Assembly (NCBI GenBank): GCA_938003745.1
Contig: CALKXS010000030.1
Location: 1 to 63,246 of the forward strand
DNA from: an uncultured Algibacter sp.
GTDB lineage: Bacteria > Bacteroidota > Bacteroidia > Flavobacteriales > Flavobacteriaceae
DNA length: 63,246 nucleotides
Reading direction: 5' to 3'
The position numbers and the translations under genes were made by a program. Shown here in pieces: positions 34,570 to 45,200 of this stretch. A model generated the notes under the pieces. That model was not told where the DNA came from and searched no databases. It was given only the letters and a program-made list of their open reading frames with translations. Positions within the stretch are counted from its first letter, which is position 1, and each line of letters opens with the position of its first letter.

Positions 34570-35510
34570 TTAATCATCAAATTCAACTGTAGATTGTCGC
34601 TCTCTATTTACCTTCAATTTTATAACATCTAGTCTTGAATAATCTCCAACTAAATCAAAGTTTTGACATTCTTCTAAAACACGATTAAAATCTATGGTTT
34701 GAATAATTAATCCTTCTTTATGCAAAACTGGCTCAACAACCCATTCACCATTTGGTCCCGCAATACAACTTCCAACATTTGCTAAAATATCTGGCACTTT
34801 TTCTAAAATTTTATTTAAATGCGGCGTGTTTTTAGGAAAATCATTCTTGCTCATTAAACTAGAAACAGAAATCACGAATGATCGTGATTCTCTTGCTATA
34901 AACCTAGTAACATCTTTTATATTGTGTTCTCTACCAGGCCACGCAGCAATGCAAATTTTCACCTAAACCATAAAACACGGCTCTTGGTAAAGGCATCCAA
35001 TTTTCTCAACAATTAAGTCCTCTAACAGTAAAATCTTTTAAACCATGAACTTGCAAACCGTTTCTATCTCCAGGTAACCATGTTAAACGTTCATCGTAAG
35101 TTGGTTGTAATTTACGATGTACAGATTGTATCTCTCCTTCTTGATTAACATAAACCAATGGTTCATAAACACTATGCCCACCACGATCTAAAGGGTGTTC
35201 TATAACACCCAAAAAATAACCATATGGCATTTTGACTAGCTCGCAAATAGCATCTAAATTTCCAATTGTAATTGAATTGAACACATAATGCGCATGCAAT
35301 TCTTTATTAACTTTTGTATCCCAAGCTGCTCCATCTGTTAAAGCTAACCAAAAAGGATAACCCGGAATTAACCCTTCTCCAAACACGATTAAATCACAAC
35401 TCTGTCTTTTGATGCTTCTATAATTGATTTCTCTACTTTTTTTAACATTTTAATCTTATTCAACCAAACGGGAGAAACTCGATCTAAAGCTACTTTTAAT
35501 AAATTATTCG
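34570..35510 (-). pseudogene. Decayed nitrilase-family carbon-nitrogen hydrolase
   Basis: Three pieces in order on the minus strand give a nitrilase. The N-terminal piece (LKVALDRVSPVWLNK) shifts frame near 35410 into CDLIVFGEGLIPGYPFW with the catalytic glutamate. The second piece has the lysine in HRKLQPTYDERL and the catalytic cysteine in GLNC, directly followed by TGA where tryptophan is expected (35015 region). A further shift near 34950 leads to IAAWPGREHNIKDVTRF and a normal C-terminus. The expected start codon position reads ACG near 35510. With two frameshifts, a stop and probable start loss it is non-functional. Confidence 0.87.
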
Positions 35511-35513
35511 TAT

Positions 35514-36416
35514 TTAAATACGATTTAAAATAACTCCTACATCAATTAATAAAATACTGAAAACACCAGCAAAAATTATAAACTTTAAAATATTATGAAG
35601 GATTAAATAATGTATTTTTGTTTTAGACATCCAAAGTATTAGAAGAAATACCATTAATAATATTATAGCCAAATAAAAGAAATAATACATACATCCTACT
35701 TCAAATTTAAACAACAATAAATACGTTGGAATAATAGTTGAAAAAGCTAATATGTTTAAAAAAACTTTAGAAGTTCGTTCACCATAAATTATTGGTACTG
35801 TTTTATAATTAAGTGCTAAATCTCCTTTTAAGTTTTCTAAATCTTTCGTTAGTTCTCTCATCGATATAATTAAAAATAAAAATATAGCATGTACAAAAAT
35901 TACCATTTCAAAATTTTTATAATACATAAAAATAGCAAAAAAGGGAGTAATAGTCAACGTAGCCGATACCATATTTCCAATAAAAGGAAGTTTCTTTAAT
36001 TTATGCGAATAGATCCAAATTCCAAAAATATATAAAGAAAAGAAGATGACAGCTTTAAACGACACATAACTCGCCATTATTACAGCTAAAAAATTAAGGG
36101 TAAAATAAAAAGACAACTTAGTATTTTGACTCACCAATCTATCTAACTTAGATTTTATAGGTCTATTTATTAAATCTTTCTCTGAGTCGTAAAAATTATT
36201 AATAATATAACCTCCAGCAATTATAGCTGCCGATACTAAAACTAGCATCAACAAATTCAGATCAAAAACTACCGTCTTTAAGGTCTTGTTGTGAGCTAAA
36301 ATATAAATAGATGTTAAATACTGAGCTATAACAATAACAAGAATATTATAGCCTCTCACCACAGAAAACAGGCTAAAAAACTTTAATAGAATATGTTTTT
36401 GCCTTCTAGAGAGCAT
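35514..36416 (-). CDS. UbiA-family prenyltransferase (geranylgeranylglyceryl-phosphate synthase-like)
   Basis: This 300-residue membrane protein has about eight helices. The first aspartate-rich motif is N-N-F-Y-D-S-E-K-D (about residue 68), with INRP after it, as in the UbiA class that includes geranylgeranylglyceryl phosphate geranylgeranyltransferase-like proteins of Bacteroidota. The second acidic motif reads ELTKDLENLKGD. It transfers a prenyl chain to an aromatic or glyceryl acceptor; the acceptor is unclear. It lies 61 bases downstream of the GHMP kinase gene, in line with a mevalonate-derived substrate. Confidence 0.82.
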   Translation of the reverse strand: MLSRRQKHILLKFFSLFSVVRGYNILVIVIAQYLTSIYILAHNKTLKTVVFDLNLLMLVLVSAAIIAGGYIINNFYDSEKDLINRPIKSKLDRLVSQNTKLSFYFTLNFLAVIMASYVSFKAVIFFSLYIFGIWIYSHKLKKLPFIGNMVSATLTITPFFAIFMYYKNFEMVIFVHAIFLFLIISMRELTKDLENLKGDLALNYKTVPIIYGERTSKVFLNILAFSTIIPTYLLLFKFEVGCMYYFFYLAIILLMVFLLILWMSKTKIHYLILHNILKFIIFAGVFSILLIDVGVILNRI

Positions 36417-36477
36417 AAAACTTAATTTAAGGCGCCTTGATTACGCTTAGAGTAATAGTTTATTATAAGGTTTGTTT

Positions 36478-37407
36478 TTAGAAATTATAAACAACTTCTA
36501 ACTTGTAATCTTTAAGTGATGCTTTTGCACGGTCTATATCTTCAGTAAATCCTAAGATATACCCACCACCACCAGAACCACAAAGTTTTAAATAAAACTC
36601 GTTTGTTTCAATACCTTTTTTCCAAAGTTCATGAAACTGTACAGGAATCATTGGCTTAAAATGATTCAATACTATTTTTGAAAGTTGTTTTGTATTAGAA
36701 AATAAAGATTTTATATTTCCATTTAAAAAATCATCAACACAAGCATCAGTGTGCTTTATAAATTGATTTTTTAACATACTACGAAATCCTTCTTGCTTCA
36801 TATTGTCCATAAAAAGGCTTACCATAGGAGCAGTTTCTCCAATAATACCACTATCAATTAAAAATACAGCATTTTTCCCTTCGTTCTTTTGAGAAGGAAT
36901 ACCTATAGCTTCAATATTATCTTTAGATTTTATGAGAATTGGAATACTTAAATAACTATTTAAGGGGTCTAATCCTGAAGATTTACCATGAAAAAAAGAT
37001 TCCATAGCAGAAAACACCGCTTTAAGTTTCAATAGTTTTTCTCGTGTTAAATTTTCTAAAACTGTAATTTTATCAAAAGCATATTTATCATAAATAGCAG
37101 CAACAAGAGCACCACTACTTCCAACTCCATAGCCTTGGGGTATAGATGAATCGAAATACATTCCGTTCTCAACATCTAACTGAAGATTATCTATATCAAA
37201 ACGCACTAAGTTATCATCAATATTTGCTAAATATCTAGCATATTTTTTTAAACTAACGTTAGATTGCATAGCTATTTCGGACGGATGTTCTTCTACTTTT
37301 AAAGCACCGTTATAAAAATTATAAGGAATAGATAATCCTTTAGAATCTTTGATGATCCCATATTCTCCGAAGAGTAATATTTTAGAATAAAATAAAGGTC
37401 CTTTCAT
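36478..37407 (-). CDS. GHMP kinase, mevalonate kinase-like
   Basis: This 309-residue protein has the GHMP fold: KILLFGEYGIIKDSKGLSIP at the N-terminus, the ATP loop PQGYGVGSSGALVAAIY, a substrate segment HGKSSGLDPLNSYLS with the catalytic aspartate, and KLCGSGGGGYILGF near the C-terminus. It probably phosphorylates mevalonate or its phosphate in isoprenoid synthesis. It lies between the diphosphomevalonate decarboxylase (28 bases) and a UbiA prenyltransferase on the same strand, which supports that role. Confidence 0.87.
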   Translation of the reverse strand: MKGPLFYSKILLFGEYGIIKDSKGLSIPYNFYNGALKVEEHPSEIAMQSNVSLKKYARYLANIDDNLVRFDIDNLQLDVENGMYFDSSIPQGYGVGSSGALVAAIYDKYAFDKITVLENLTREKLLKLKAVFSAMESFFHGKSSGLDPLNSYLSIPILIKSKDNIEAIGIPSQKNEGKNAVFLIDSGIIGETAPMVSLFMDNMKQEGFRSMLKNQFIKHTDACVDDFLNGNIKSLFSNTKQLSKIVLNHFKPMIPVQFHELWKKGIETNEFYLKLCGSGGGGYILGFTEDIDRAKASLKDYKLEVVYNF

Positions 37408-37435
37408 GGTATATTTTTGATTTGGCTATGCGAAT

Positions 37436-38518
37436 TTACGACGATTGAGCTCCAAAACCAATTCTATCACTAATATAGTGACCATTTTGGCAATATCCAA
37501 CTAATTCATTTTTAATAAATTCTATAACAGGACCTTGCTCATTTTCAGGGTACAATACATGTACGTTAGCTCCTGCATCTAATGTAAAACAAATTTTAGA
37601 TCCAGATTGCTTTCTAAAGATCCATATTTTATTAATAATCTCTAATGTATTCGGTTTCATTAATATATAATACGGCATACTTGTCATCATCATAGCATGC
37701 AATGTCAAAGCTTCACTTTCAACTAGAGCTATAAACGCATCTAAATCACCAGATTCTAATACACTAATAAGCGTATTTAAATTACCATGAGCTTGTTTAA
37801 AGCGCTCTTGAGCAAAAGAATGGGCATACATTAAATTATGACCAATGGTACTACTTACCTGTTTTTCTCCTTTATCTACAAGTAGAATAGTGTCCTGGTA
37901 ATTTTTGAAATTTTCATGAACTTTATAGGGGTACTTTATACCAAATAAGTCATTACTACCTTTAATATTATTATGCTTACCCCATACAATTAAATCGCCT
38001 TCAATACTTCTACATGCGCTTCCTGAACCTAATCGGGCTAAGAACGATGCCTTTTGATTGAAAAACTCATTAGAAACAAAATCTGTAATTAATTCTTTCT
38101 CTACACTCACTAGACATAAAGCCAATGCACTCATTCCTGAAGCCGAGGATGCAATACCTGAACTATGCGGAAATGTATTAGTCGTTTCAATTTTAAAATG
38201 ATAATTCTTTAAAAAAGGCAGATACACTTCTATACGTTTAAAAAACGTTTCTATTTTCGGTTTAAAATCATCTTTTTTATCACCATCTAAATACACATCA
38301 AAGGAGAAATCATCATTATTTTCTTTTTTAGAAAAAGACAATATGGTAGTTGTTTTACAATCGTTTAACGTAAAACTTATTGATGGGTTTTCTGGAATTT
38401 GATCTTTTTTCTTGCCCCAATATTTAACTAAAGCTATATTACTTGGAGAAGACCAGGTTACACGCCCTTGATCTATAGAATTTAAATATGCTTTTGGGAT
38501 GAAATCTTGTTCTGTCAT
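37436..38518 (-). CDS. mvaD: Diphosphomevalonate decarboxylase
   Basis: This 360-residue enzyme makes isopentenyl diphosphate from mevalonate 5-diphosphate using ATP. The motifs are SPSNIALVKYWGKK at the N-terminus, NTFPHSSGIASSASGMSALA as the ATP loop, GSGSACRSIEGDLIVWGK, and CFTLDAGANVHVLYP with the catalytic aspartate. The N-terminal 20-residue extension is usual in Flavobacteriia. It is first in a unit with the GHMP kinase and UbiA genes. The closely related mevalonate 3,5-bisphosphate decarboxylases are an alternative. Confidence 0.88.
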   Translation of the reverse strand: MTEQDFIPKAYLNSIDQGRVTWSSPSNIALVKYWGKKKDQIPENPSISFTLNDCKTTTILSFSKKENNDDFSFDVYLDGDKKDDFKPKIETFFKRIEVYLPFLKNYHFKIETTNTFPHSSGIASSASGMSALALCLVSVEKELITDFVSNEFFNQKASFLARLGSGSACRSIEGDLIVWGKHNNIKGSNDLFGIKYPYKVHENFKNYQDTILLVDKGEKQVSSTIGHNLMYAHSFAQERFKQAHGNLNTLISVLESGDLDAFIALVESEALTLHAMMMTSMPYYILMKPNTLEIINKIWIFRKQSGSKICFTLDAGANVHVLYPENEQGPVIEFIKNELVGYCQNGHYISDRIGFGAQSS

Positions 38519-38521
38519 AGG

Positions 38522-39053
38522 TTATATTTCTGCCGACAAAGATAATAACTTTACCATGGTTTTATAATTTCTTGCTGTAGCAGTTACTTTAAGTTTACGT
38601 TCAAAAAAATATTATTGCATTTTGCTTTTCCATAACCTATTGAACTATAAAAAAATGCACGTATTTGTTATAGCAAACGTTTCATTAAGATAAGTAATCT
38701 TAGAAACTTCTTCTATTATATTTTGATCTGGGATTGTACATAACAATGTAAAATAGCTGCCTACCCTTTCCGATTCAGAAAAGGGCGATCATCAAAAATT
38801 CGCTGTAAATATTTTAAAGATTTCACTAAAATTGGAACTTCAAAACCAAAATAATTTTTAATGACCTCCTGAATATTCAATTCTAATTTTCTAATATTTT
38901 TTTCAGAAGATTTAAAAATTACATTTCCACTTTGTATACACGTAGTAACATTATCTAACCCTATTTCTGAAAGCAATGTGCGTAACTCAAACATTGAAAC
39001 CTTTTTTGTCTGCCAACATTTATGCCTCGCAAAAACGCAATATAAGTATTCAT
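38522..39053 (-). pseudogene. Decayed DUF1697 protein
   Basis: ATG at 39053 starts MNTYIAFLRGINVGRQK, the usual DUF1697 N-terminus; the frame then breaks in an A-run near 39008 and resumes as FELRTLLSEIGLDNVTTCIQSGNVIF. Another shift near 38720 leads to IPDQNIIEEVSKITYLNETF, followed by TAG and TAA codons near 38655 and 38625, then FFERKLKVTATARNYKTMVKLL and the normal stop at 38522. Two frameshifts and two stops make it non-functional. Intact DUF1697 proteins of about 180 residues have no clear function. Confidence 0.85.
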
Positions 39054-39054
39054 T

Positions 39055-40266
39055 TTAGTTAGAAATATTTTGAGCAACAATGAAAGCACTCGTCCACGCA
39101 TTTTGAAAGTTAAACCCTCCAGTAACTGCATCTACATTTATAACTTCTCCTGCAAAATAAAGGTTTTTATACAACTTACTTTCAAAAGTTTTAAAGTTAA
39201 TTTCTTTTAAATTGACACCACCCGCAGTTACAAATTCCTCTTTAAAAGTGCTTTTTCCATTTACATTAAAAACAGCTTTTGTTAATTGACTTGACAATGC
39301 CTCTAATTGTGCTTTATTTAAATCTGCCCAACGTGTTTCGGTAGTCATACTACTAGCTAAAACTAGTTTATGCCAAAGACGTTTGGGCAACTCAAACTGA
39401 GTAGATTTAAAAACTGCTTTTTTTGCTAAATCTTGCTTTAAATTTTTTAAAGTATTTAAACAATCTTCAAAAGTTCGTTTTATAAAATTTATTTCTATTT
39501 GAAATTTATAGTCTCGCTTTGCTAAATCTAATGCCCCAAATGCCGATATTTTTAAAATTGAAGGCGCACTCATTCCCCAATGTGTAATTAATAAAGGGCC
39601 TTCACTCCATAAATTGGTATCGAGAACTTTAACTTCAACATCTAAAGCGACTACTCCTGGAATTTCTGCAATACGCTCATCTTTTATATTAAATGTAAAA
39701 AGTGATGATACAGGTTTAGAAATGGTATGTCCTAAATCTTCTAAAACATTCCATATTTTAGGGTTACTCCCTGTAGAAACTACAATGCTTTCTGCTTTAA
39801 AATCGCCTTGAGTTGTTCCAATTTTGTAAAAACCCTCGTCTTCTTGAATCTTTTTTACAGAATGATTAAGTAATACCTCAACACCATAAGTTTTGGCTTC
39901 ATTTAAAAAACAATCTATAATAGTTTGAGATGAATTTGTAACAGGAAACATGCGCCCATCATCTTCAACTTTAAGTTCTACTCCTCGCTTTTCAAACCAT
40001 TCAATAGTATCGCCAGTCATGAATTTATGAAAAGGGCCTAACAGCTCTCTTTCACCTCTTGGGTAATTTTGTACTAACTCTTTAGGAATAAACTCTGCAT
40101 GAGTTACGTTACAACGCCCACCACCAGAAATCTTAACTTTAGTAAGCACTTCTTTTCCGCGTTCTAAAATAGCTACTTTAAGATTTGGATTTTGTTCTGC
40201 TATATTAATTGCTGCAAAAAAACCTGCTGCACCGCCTCCTATAACAAGAACGTCTTCCCCTATCAT
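39055..40266 (-). CDS. HI0933/YhiN-family flavoprotein
   Basis: This 403-residue protein has an FAD site VLVIGGGAAGFFAAINIAE, the family motif KISGGGRCNVTH, VVSTGSNP and a C-terminal LYFAGEVINVDAVTGGFNFQ, split here for length, closing the FAD domain. This is the BaiN/YhiN type of NAD(P)/FAD oxidoreductase. Substrates are unknown for most members. Its start overlaps the stop of the GDPD gene by 4 bases, so the two are co-translated. Confidence 0.87.
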   Translation of the reverse strand: MIGEDVLVIGGGAAGFFAAINIAEQNPNLKVAILERGKEVLTKVKISGGGRCNVTHAEFIPKELVQNYPRGERELLGPFHKFMTGDTIEWFEKRGVELKVEDDGRMFPVTNSSQTIIDCFLNEAKTYGVEVLLNHSVKKIQEDEGFYKIGTTQGDFKAESIVVSTGSNPKIWNVLEDLGHTISKPVSSLFTFNIKDERIAEIPGVVALDVEVKVLDTNLWSEGPLLITHWGMSAPSILKISAFGALDLAKRDYKFQIEINFIKRTFEDCLNTLKNLKQDLAKKAVFKSTQFELPKRLWHKLVLASSMTTETRWADLNKAQLEALSSQLTKAVFNVNGKSTFKEEFVTAGGVNLKEINFKTFESKLYKNLYFAGEVINVDAVTGGFNFQNAWTSAFIVAQNISN

Positions 40267-40949
40267 AGTCTATCTGGGAAGTCTGAAATAATACCGTCAA
40301 CGCCATAAGATTTTATGCGCTCTATTGGTTTTAAATTATTTACGGTATAAGCAAAAACTTTATAGTCTTCTTTTAATTCTTGAACAATCTCTTCAGTAAG
40401 CATTGTATATTCTGAATGAATAGACGTAGCATTTATAGTTTTTGCAAATTCTACAGCTTCTGGTAAATTTATATCTGTAAGAACACCTAACGGTATCTCT
40501 TTATTAATATCGTAAACGGTTTCTAATAAATCTCTCTGAAAACTAGACACAATAATATTACTATAATCCCATCCTTTTTTATCTACAAAAAATGTTATTA
40601 ATCGACTTGCCTCTTTTGCTGTATCTGCCCCTTTTAATTCAATATTTAATAAACACCTATTATCAACAAAAGCTAAAACCTCTGATAATGTTGAGATTTG
40701 AAGATTTCCATTAACCTTAACTCTTTTCAATTGATTTAAATTATGCTTAGATATTTCTCCTGTAACATTAGTCATCCTATCTAGCGTAAAGTCATGAAAT
40801 ACAACGAGTTGACCTGACAAACAACGATGTACATCTATCTCAACACCCTCTACACCTAAGTCTAAAGCTTTTTTAATAGATTCAATTGTATTCTCTGCTA
40901 AATGTCCTTTAGCTCCTCTATGCCCGATACGTAATGTCGTTTTATTCAC
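40263..40949 (-). CDS. Glycerophosphodiester phosphodiesterase (GDPD)
   Basis: This 228-residue enzyme hydrolyses glycerophosphodiesters to glycerol 3-phosphate and an alcohol. It shows the GDPD motif set: IGHRGAKGHLAENTIES, VEIDVHRC, VFHDFTLDR and the C-terminal VDGIISDFPDRL. No signal peptide is present, so it is probably cytoplasmic. It precedes the HI0933-family gene with a 4-base overlap and is divergent from the lipoprotein gene at 41006. Confidence 0.9.
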   Translation of the reverse strand: MNKTTLRIGHRGAKGHLAENTIESIKKALDLGVEGVEIDVHRCLSGQLVVFHDFTLDRMTNVTGEISKHNLNQLKRVKVNGNLQISTLSEVLAFVDNRCLLNIELKGADTAKEASRLITFFVDKKGWDYSNIIVSSFQRDLLETVYDINKEIPLGVLTDINLPEAVEFAKTINATSIHSEYTMLTEEIVQELKEDYKVFAYTVNNLKPIERIKSYGVDGIISDFPDRL

Positions 40950-41005
40950 TATATATAATTCTTATTAAAAATAACGGTGTAAATTTAACATTTAAAATAC
41001 AGTTT

Positions 41006-41860
41006 ATGAACAAATTTTTAATCTTCCTTCTTATTACTTTCTGTTACTCTTGTAAAACAAACACCAGAAATTTAAAAATTATAACAGATTTACCTAGCCA
41101 ATTGGAGGAAGCATCTGGTAATGAGACTGTAAAAAACTCAAACCTTATTTGGTTACAAAATGATAGCGGAAATAAAGCTAAGCTTTATGGAATGAATAAA
41201 AAAGGGGATATTGTTAAAGAATTGAAAATTGATGCAAAAAATCACGATTGGGAAGATTTAACATCAGATAAAGAAGGAAATATCTACATAGGTGATTTCG
41301 GAAATAACCAAAACAAAAGACAGAATTTAGCTATTCTAAAAGTAAAAGCCTCTAGTTTAGGAAAAGATAAGAAAGCAAAAGTTGACCGTATTTCTTTTTA
41401 TTATTCAAATCAAAAATACTTCCCTCCCAAGAAGAAAAAAATGTATTTTGATTGCGAAGCCTTTTTCTATTTTAAAAACAATTTATACCTCTTTACCAAA
41501 AGCAGGGTTCATGATAATCATGGAAAAACCAACTTATATAAAATACCAGCCATAAAAGGCAAGCATGAAGCTAAATTAATAGGCTCTTTTAACACATGTA
41601 AAGATGTACCTTGTTGGATAACGTCGGTTGACATTAGTGATAATGAAAAAAAAGTAGCTTTATTAACTCAAAAAGCAGTTTGGGTATTTTCTGGTTATGA
41701 ATCTGATGATTTTTTTAGTGGCTCTATTAAAACTTATGATTTTACTTTTGACTCACAAAAAGAAGGTATTTGTTTTAAGGACAACAATACAGTCTATATT
41801 ACAGATGAAGACACACAGAATAGCAATGACAGTAATTTATATGAATTAAAAATAGATTAA
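41006..41860 (+). CDS. Lipoprotein with probable beta-propeller
   Basis: This 284-residue protein begins MNKFLIFLLITFCYSCKTN, a lipoprotein signal. I start here, not at 40934, because the first 24 codons of the longer frame overlap the divergent GDPD start. Repeated motifs of the type DWEDLTSDKEGNIYIGDFGN, then KEGICFKDNNTVYITDED suggest a propeller of the phytase/SdiA-regulated type that binds calcium or sugar phosphates. No catalytic assignment can be made. It ends with a 4-base overlap against the convergent thioredoxin gene. Confidence 0.75.
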   Translation: MNKFLIFLLITFCYSCKTNTRNLKIITDLPSQLEEASGNETVKNSNLIWLQNDSGNKAKLYGMNKKGDIVKELKIDAKNHDWEDLTSDKEGNIYIGDFGNNQNKRQNLAILKVKASSLGKDKKAKVDRISFYYSNQKYFPPKKKKMYFDCEAFFYFKNNLYLFTKSRVHDNHGKTNLYKIPAIKGKHEAKLIGSFNTCKDVPCWITSVDISDNEKKVALLTQKAVWVFSGYESDDFFSGSIKTYDFTFDSQKEGICFKDNNTVYITDEDTQNSNDSNLYELKID

Positions 41861-42168
41861 ACTATTTCCTTTCCGTGTGTTTCAATCACATGAACAATAT
41901 CCTTCTTTTGTAACACACCAGATTGCCTCCATTTTGGAGCGCCATCTTTAAACAAAATCATGGTAGGCACACTACGTACTTGATATTTGTCGACTAATGC
42001 TTGATTTTTATCTATATCTATCTTTACTATTTTTACTACTTCATCTAATTCTTCTTTTACATCTTTTAAAATAGGCATTAGGACTTGACATGGTCTACAC
42101 CATTTCCCGAAGAAATCGACTAAAACAACCTCTTTTGAGTTTACTATATCGTTAAAACTACTTTTCAT
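41857..42168 (-). CDS. Thioredoxin-family protein
   Basis: This 103-residue protein is a single thioredoxin domain with VDFFGKWCRPCQVLMP (active site W-C-R-P-C) and the cis-proline in VRSVPTMILFKDG. The CRPC dipeptide differs from the CGPC of classical thioredoxin and will change redox potential. It is cytoplasmic. It is 105 bases from the large phosphoesterase gene upstream and overlaps the convergent lipoprotein gene by 4 bases. Confidence 0.9.
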   Translation of the reverse strand: MKSSFNDIVNSKEVVLVDFFGKWCRPCQVLMPILKDVKEELDEVVKIVKIDIDKNQALVDKYQVRSVPTMILFKDGAPKWRQSGVLQKKDIVHVIETHGKEIV

Positions 42169-42241
42169 TTATTTTCTTTAATGTCTTAGACGCAAATTTT
42201 CATTATAAATTACACTATTATTAAGACTAAAAAAGGATAAG

Positions 42242-42262
42242 ATCCTGAAACAAGTTCAGGAT
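42242..42262. terminator. Hairpin in dispersed repeat after the phosphoesterase/barrel gene
   Basis: ATCCTGAA (42242-42249) and TTCAGGAT (42255-42262) form an 8-bp stem with a five-base loop. The wording GATCCTGAAACAAGTTCAGG matches a repeat common in flavobacterial genomes. It lies 12 bases downstream of the large gene's stop and may serve as its terminator. Confidence 0.55.
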
Positions 42263-42273
42263 GTCGCTATTCA

Positions 42274-45200
42274 TCAAAATCCAAATCCTACTTTAAAAGC
42301 CAATCTTAAACCATCATCGCTATTAAAAGCTGAAAGGTTAAGTGTGATTATATCGGCAGCATTTGCAAATATCCCACCACCTATAGATGTATTCCAAGTG
42401 TTTGAATTATTATCAGAATCTGTACCAAAAACCAAATCATTTTCAACCCAAATTCTACCATAATCAAAACCTCCATAAACACCAATATTAAGTGGTAACA
42501 ATCCTGTTTTTACTTTACGTAAATTTAAACGTAAATCTGTGCTTTGATAAAATGAACTTTCTCCAGAAAATCTTTGATTTCTATAACCTCTTAAACCATC
42601 ATTCCCTCCTATACTTGCTGATTGATAAAACTCAAAATCATCTCCAAATATGACATGCGCTTTTGCCATAGTAGCCAACACCAATTGCCCTTTGGATTCT
42701 AATTTATAATCAAAACCTAATTGAGGAATAATATACCCAAAGCCTCCAGATTCATCTACATTTGTTTTGTAACCAATCTCTAAACCAGTTTGCATACCTA
42801 ATGTTGGAAATGCTTCATTATCTTTATTTTTAAAAGTATACGAAGCGCTAGCTCCAATAAAATCTTTTTGATTTTCTTCGCTATTTAACACATAAAATGT
42901 ACTTATAAATCTATCACTGGTTTCTTCTACCTCAATAGATTCATAACTTAGTCCAATTTTAACATGTGCTCCTTGTTCCCCTCTCCAATTAAAAGAAGGT
43001 CCAAAAGTTATCGTACTATATTTTACTCGGTTATAATCTAAATCAAAATTATCTTCATCATCAATATTTAGATTGGGAGTGCTATTACCGTATCCAAAAA
43101 AGTTAATACTATAATTAGAACCTGTGTATTTTCCCTTTAATCCTAAATTCCACTTACCAATAACATTTGCAAACTCACCATTATATTCAAAATCATAACC
43201 GCTTGTGGCAAAATAATACGATGCTGCAAATGTATGTTGAGAACTAAACGGGTTACGCTCAAAACCATAATTTGTTAGTACATTTACAAAACCAATTTTA
43301 AATCCGTCATCTGGGTTTGCTCCTATAAGTGGCATAAACTGATTAGCACTATTTTTTAATTTTGTAAAATCATAAACATTCGTTTCATAATCGTCTGTTA
43401 GCTTTTTATTCCCTTTGCTTGTCGTTATAGTATTTTTCTTTGATTTAAAATCGTAGAACTTAACACGGTTACCGTTTTCAATAATATAAACATCATTATT
43501 TTGACCACCAATAAGCCTTACTTTAATTAAGTTATTCCCTTTTCCAAAAACCTTAAATTGATCATCATCATCTAAACCGTAAATCCAAATTTCTTTAGTC
43601 TGATCCTTAGAATATGTCTTTTCAAAAAACATCTTTCCTTTTTGGCCTTTCTTAATACGACTTCCTGTTATTTTAGTAATACCATTTGGTAAACGTTCTA
43701 CTTCAAATAAATCGTCTTTATCTGTTCCTGTAATTACTGAACACTTATTAATAATCTCAAAATATTCATTAGCAACTCTTGGTAAGTCTTTAATTCTTGA
43801 CAAAAGTGTTTTCTTTATTTTGATTATAGTTTCGTCTTGTACTTCCTTAGGGAATTCCGCGAAAGCGTTATCAATAACTTCTTCTGTTAAATTCTTCTGA
43901 ATATATGCTACTTGATCATCCCATTGCTTTTTGGTAGTTTCATTAATCAATGTCATATCTAATGAAAATGGACTAAAATTAAAACCTTTTACATTACGAA
44001 TATTATCACCAAAACCTTCCATTAATTTTAATGGGGGCACAATACGTGTTGCAATATTCATTAATCCACCATCACCCATAATAGAGAAAGCCTGATCTCT
44101 ATCTCTTGGAATAGGTTTGTAAATCACCTTTCCTTTTTCTTTAAATTCTGCCCAACGCCATTGGTCTGTATGTCTATCCCAATCACCTATAACCATATCA
44201 AATAAACGTGCTCTTAAAAAAGTTTCTTCATCAACTACATATTTCTCATCTTTTCTAAGTTTCTTAATCAAATTGTCTGTACTTTCAATAGTATTAGAAT
44301 ACCCAAAACTAGCCACATCTTCATGACCATCAGACACATGTTCTTCTATCATATAAAATTCATCTCCAAAATCATCATTAAAATGCCCTAAAGCAGACTG
44401 TTTTGGCACATAATATAATACTGGATTTGTGTGATATAAGTTTATAGCGTCAGACAAACCTCCTGTTACAAAAGGCGCGTAAGGATGTGATCCTGTATAA
44501 AAATCTTGTAATAAACTTTCGGTTGTCGTTCCATCAAACTGCCCTTCTACATATTGATCTTTAAATGCCATGGCTTGTAAATACACTGTAGCGCTTTTTC
44601 TTAAAGCACGCATAACATAACGCTTCCCGCTTTTATCTGCTAATTGTAATGATTTAGATTGGTGACCACCTCCTTTTCTTATTGGCACTAAACCTCCAAA
44701 CATAGTATCTAACTTTATTGTAGGTGCACTTACTTTAGTCCCATAATATTTACGATAACGTTCTCCCCAAAGTAATTTATGAAATTTAGTTACATCAACT
44801 TCATCTTCACTATAAATAGATGCTGCCTTTTCATTTGGAAAAGCCTTATAGTCAATATCCTTTTGTTTTTTATTTGCTGATAACACTTGTTTTTGGAACA
44901 GTATTCTCCCATCTTCCGCATTATAAAACCGAACATAAGATGATCCATCTTTAAATACATCAAATCTTGCAAAACCAGCATGACTAGAAGAGAATGCATC
45001 TGTAACATTTCTTGTTGCTGTAGATTTTGAACCTGCACCACTTATAATTTGCGGTAAATTATCTTGAACCAAATATTGTAAACTATGCTCATGGCCAGAT
45101 ACAAAAACAACTTTATCATTTTCTTGAGCTAATGTTACCACGCGTTTTTTTAAAGTATTGTATTTTTTGTTTTGCAAATCTGCAGGAGAAACACCACTTG

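Noticed and set aside
38761-38994. A 77-residue minus-strand gene
   Set aside because: It is the middle piece of a DUF1697 gene whose start and end lie in other frames on both sides.
40934-41005. N-terminal extension of the lipoprotein gene
   Set aside because: It overlaps the divergent GDPD gene start and would bury the clear lipoprotein signal that begins at 41006.
44790-45041. An 83-residue minus-strand frame rich in methionine and leucine
   Set aside because: It lies fully inside the large phosphoesterase/barrel gene in another frame and has no coding features.
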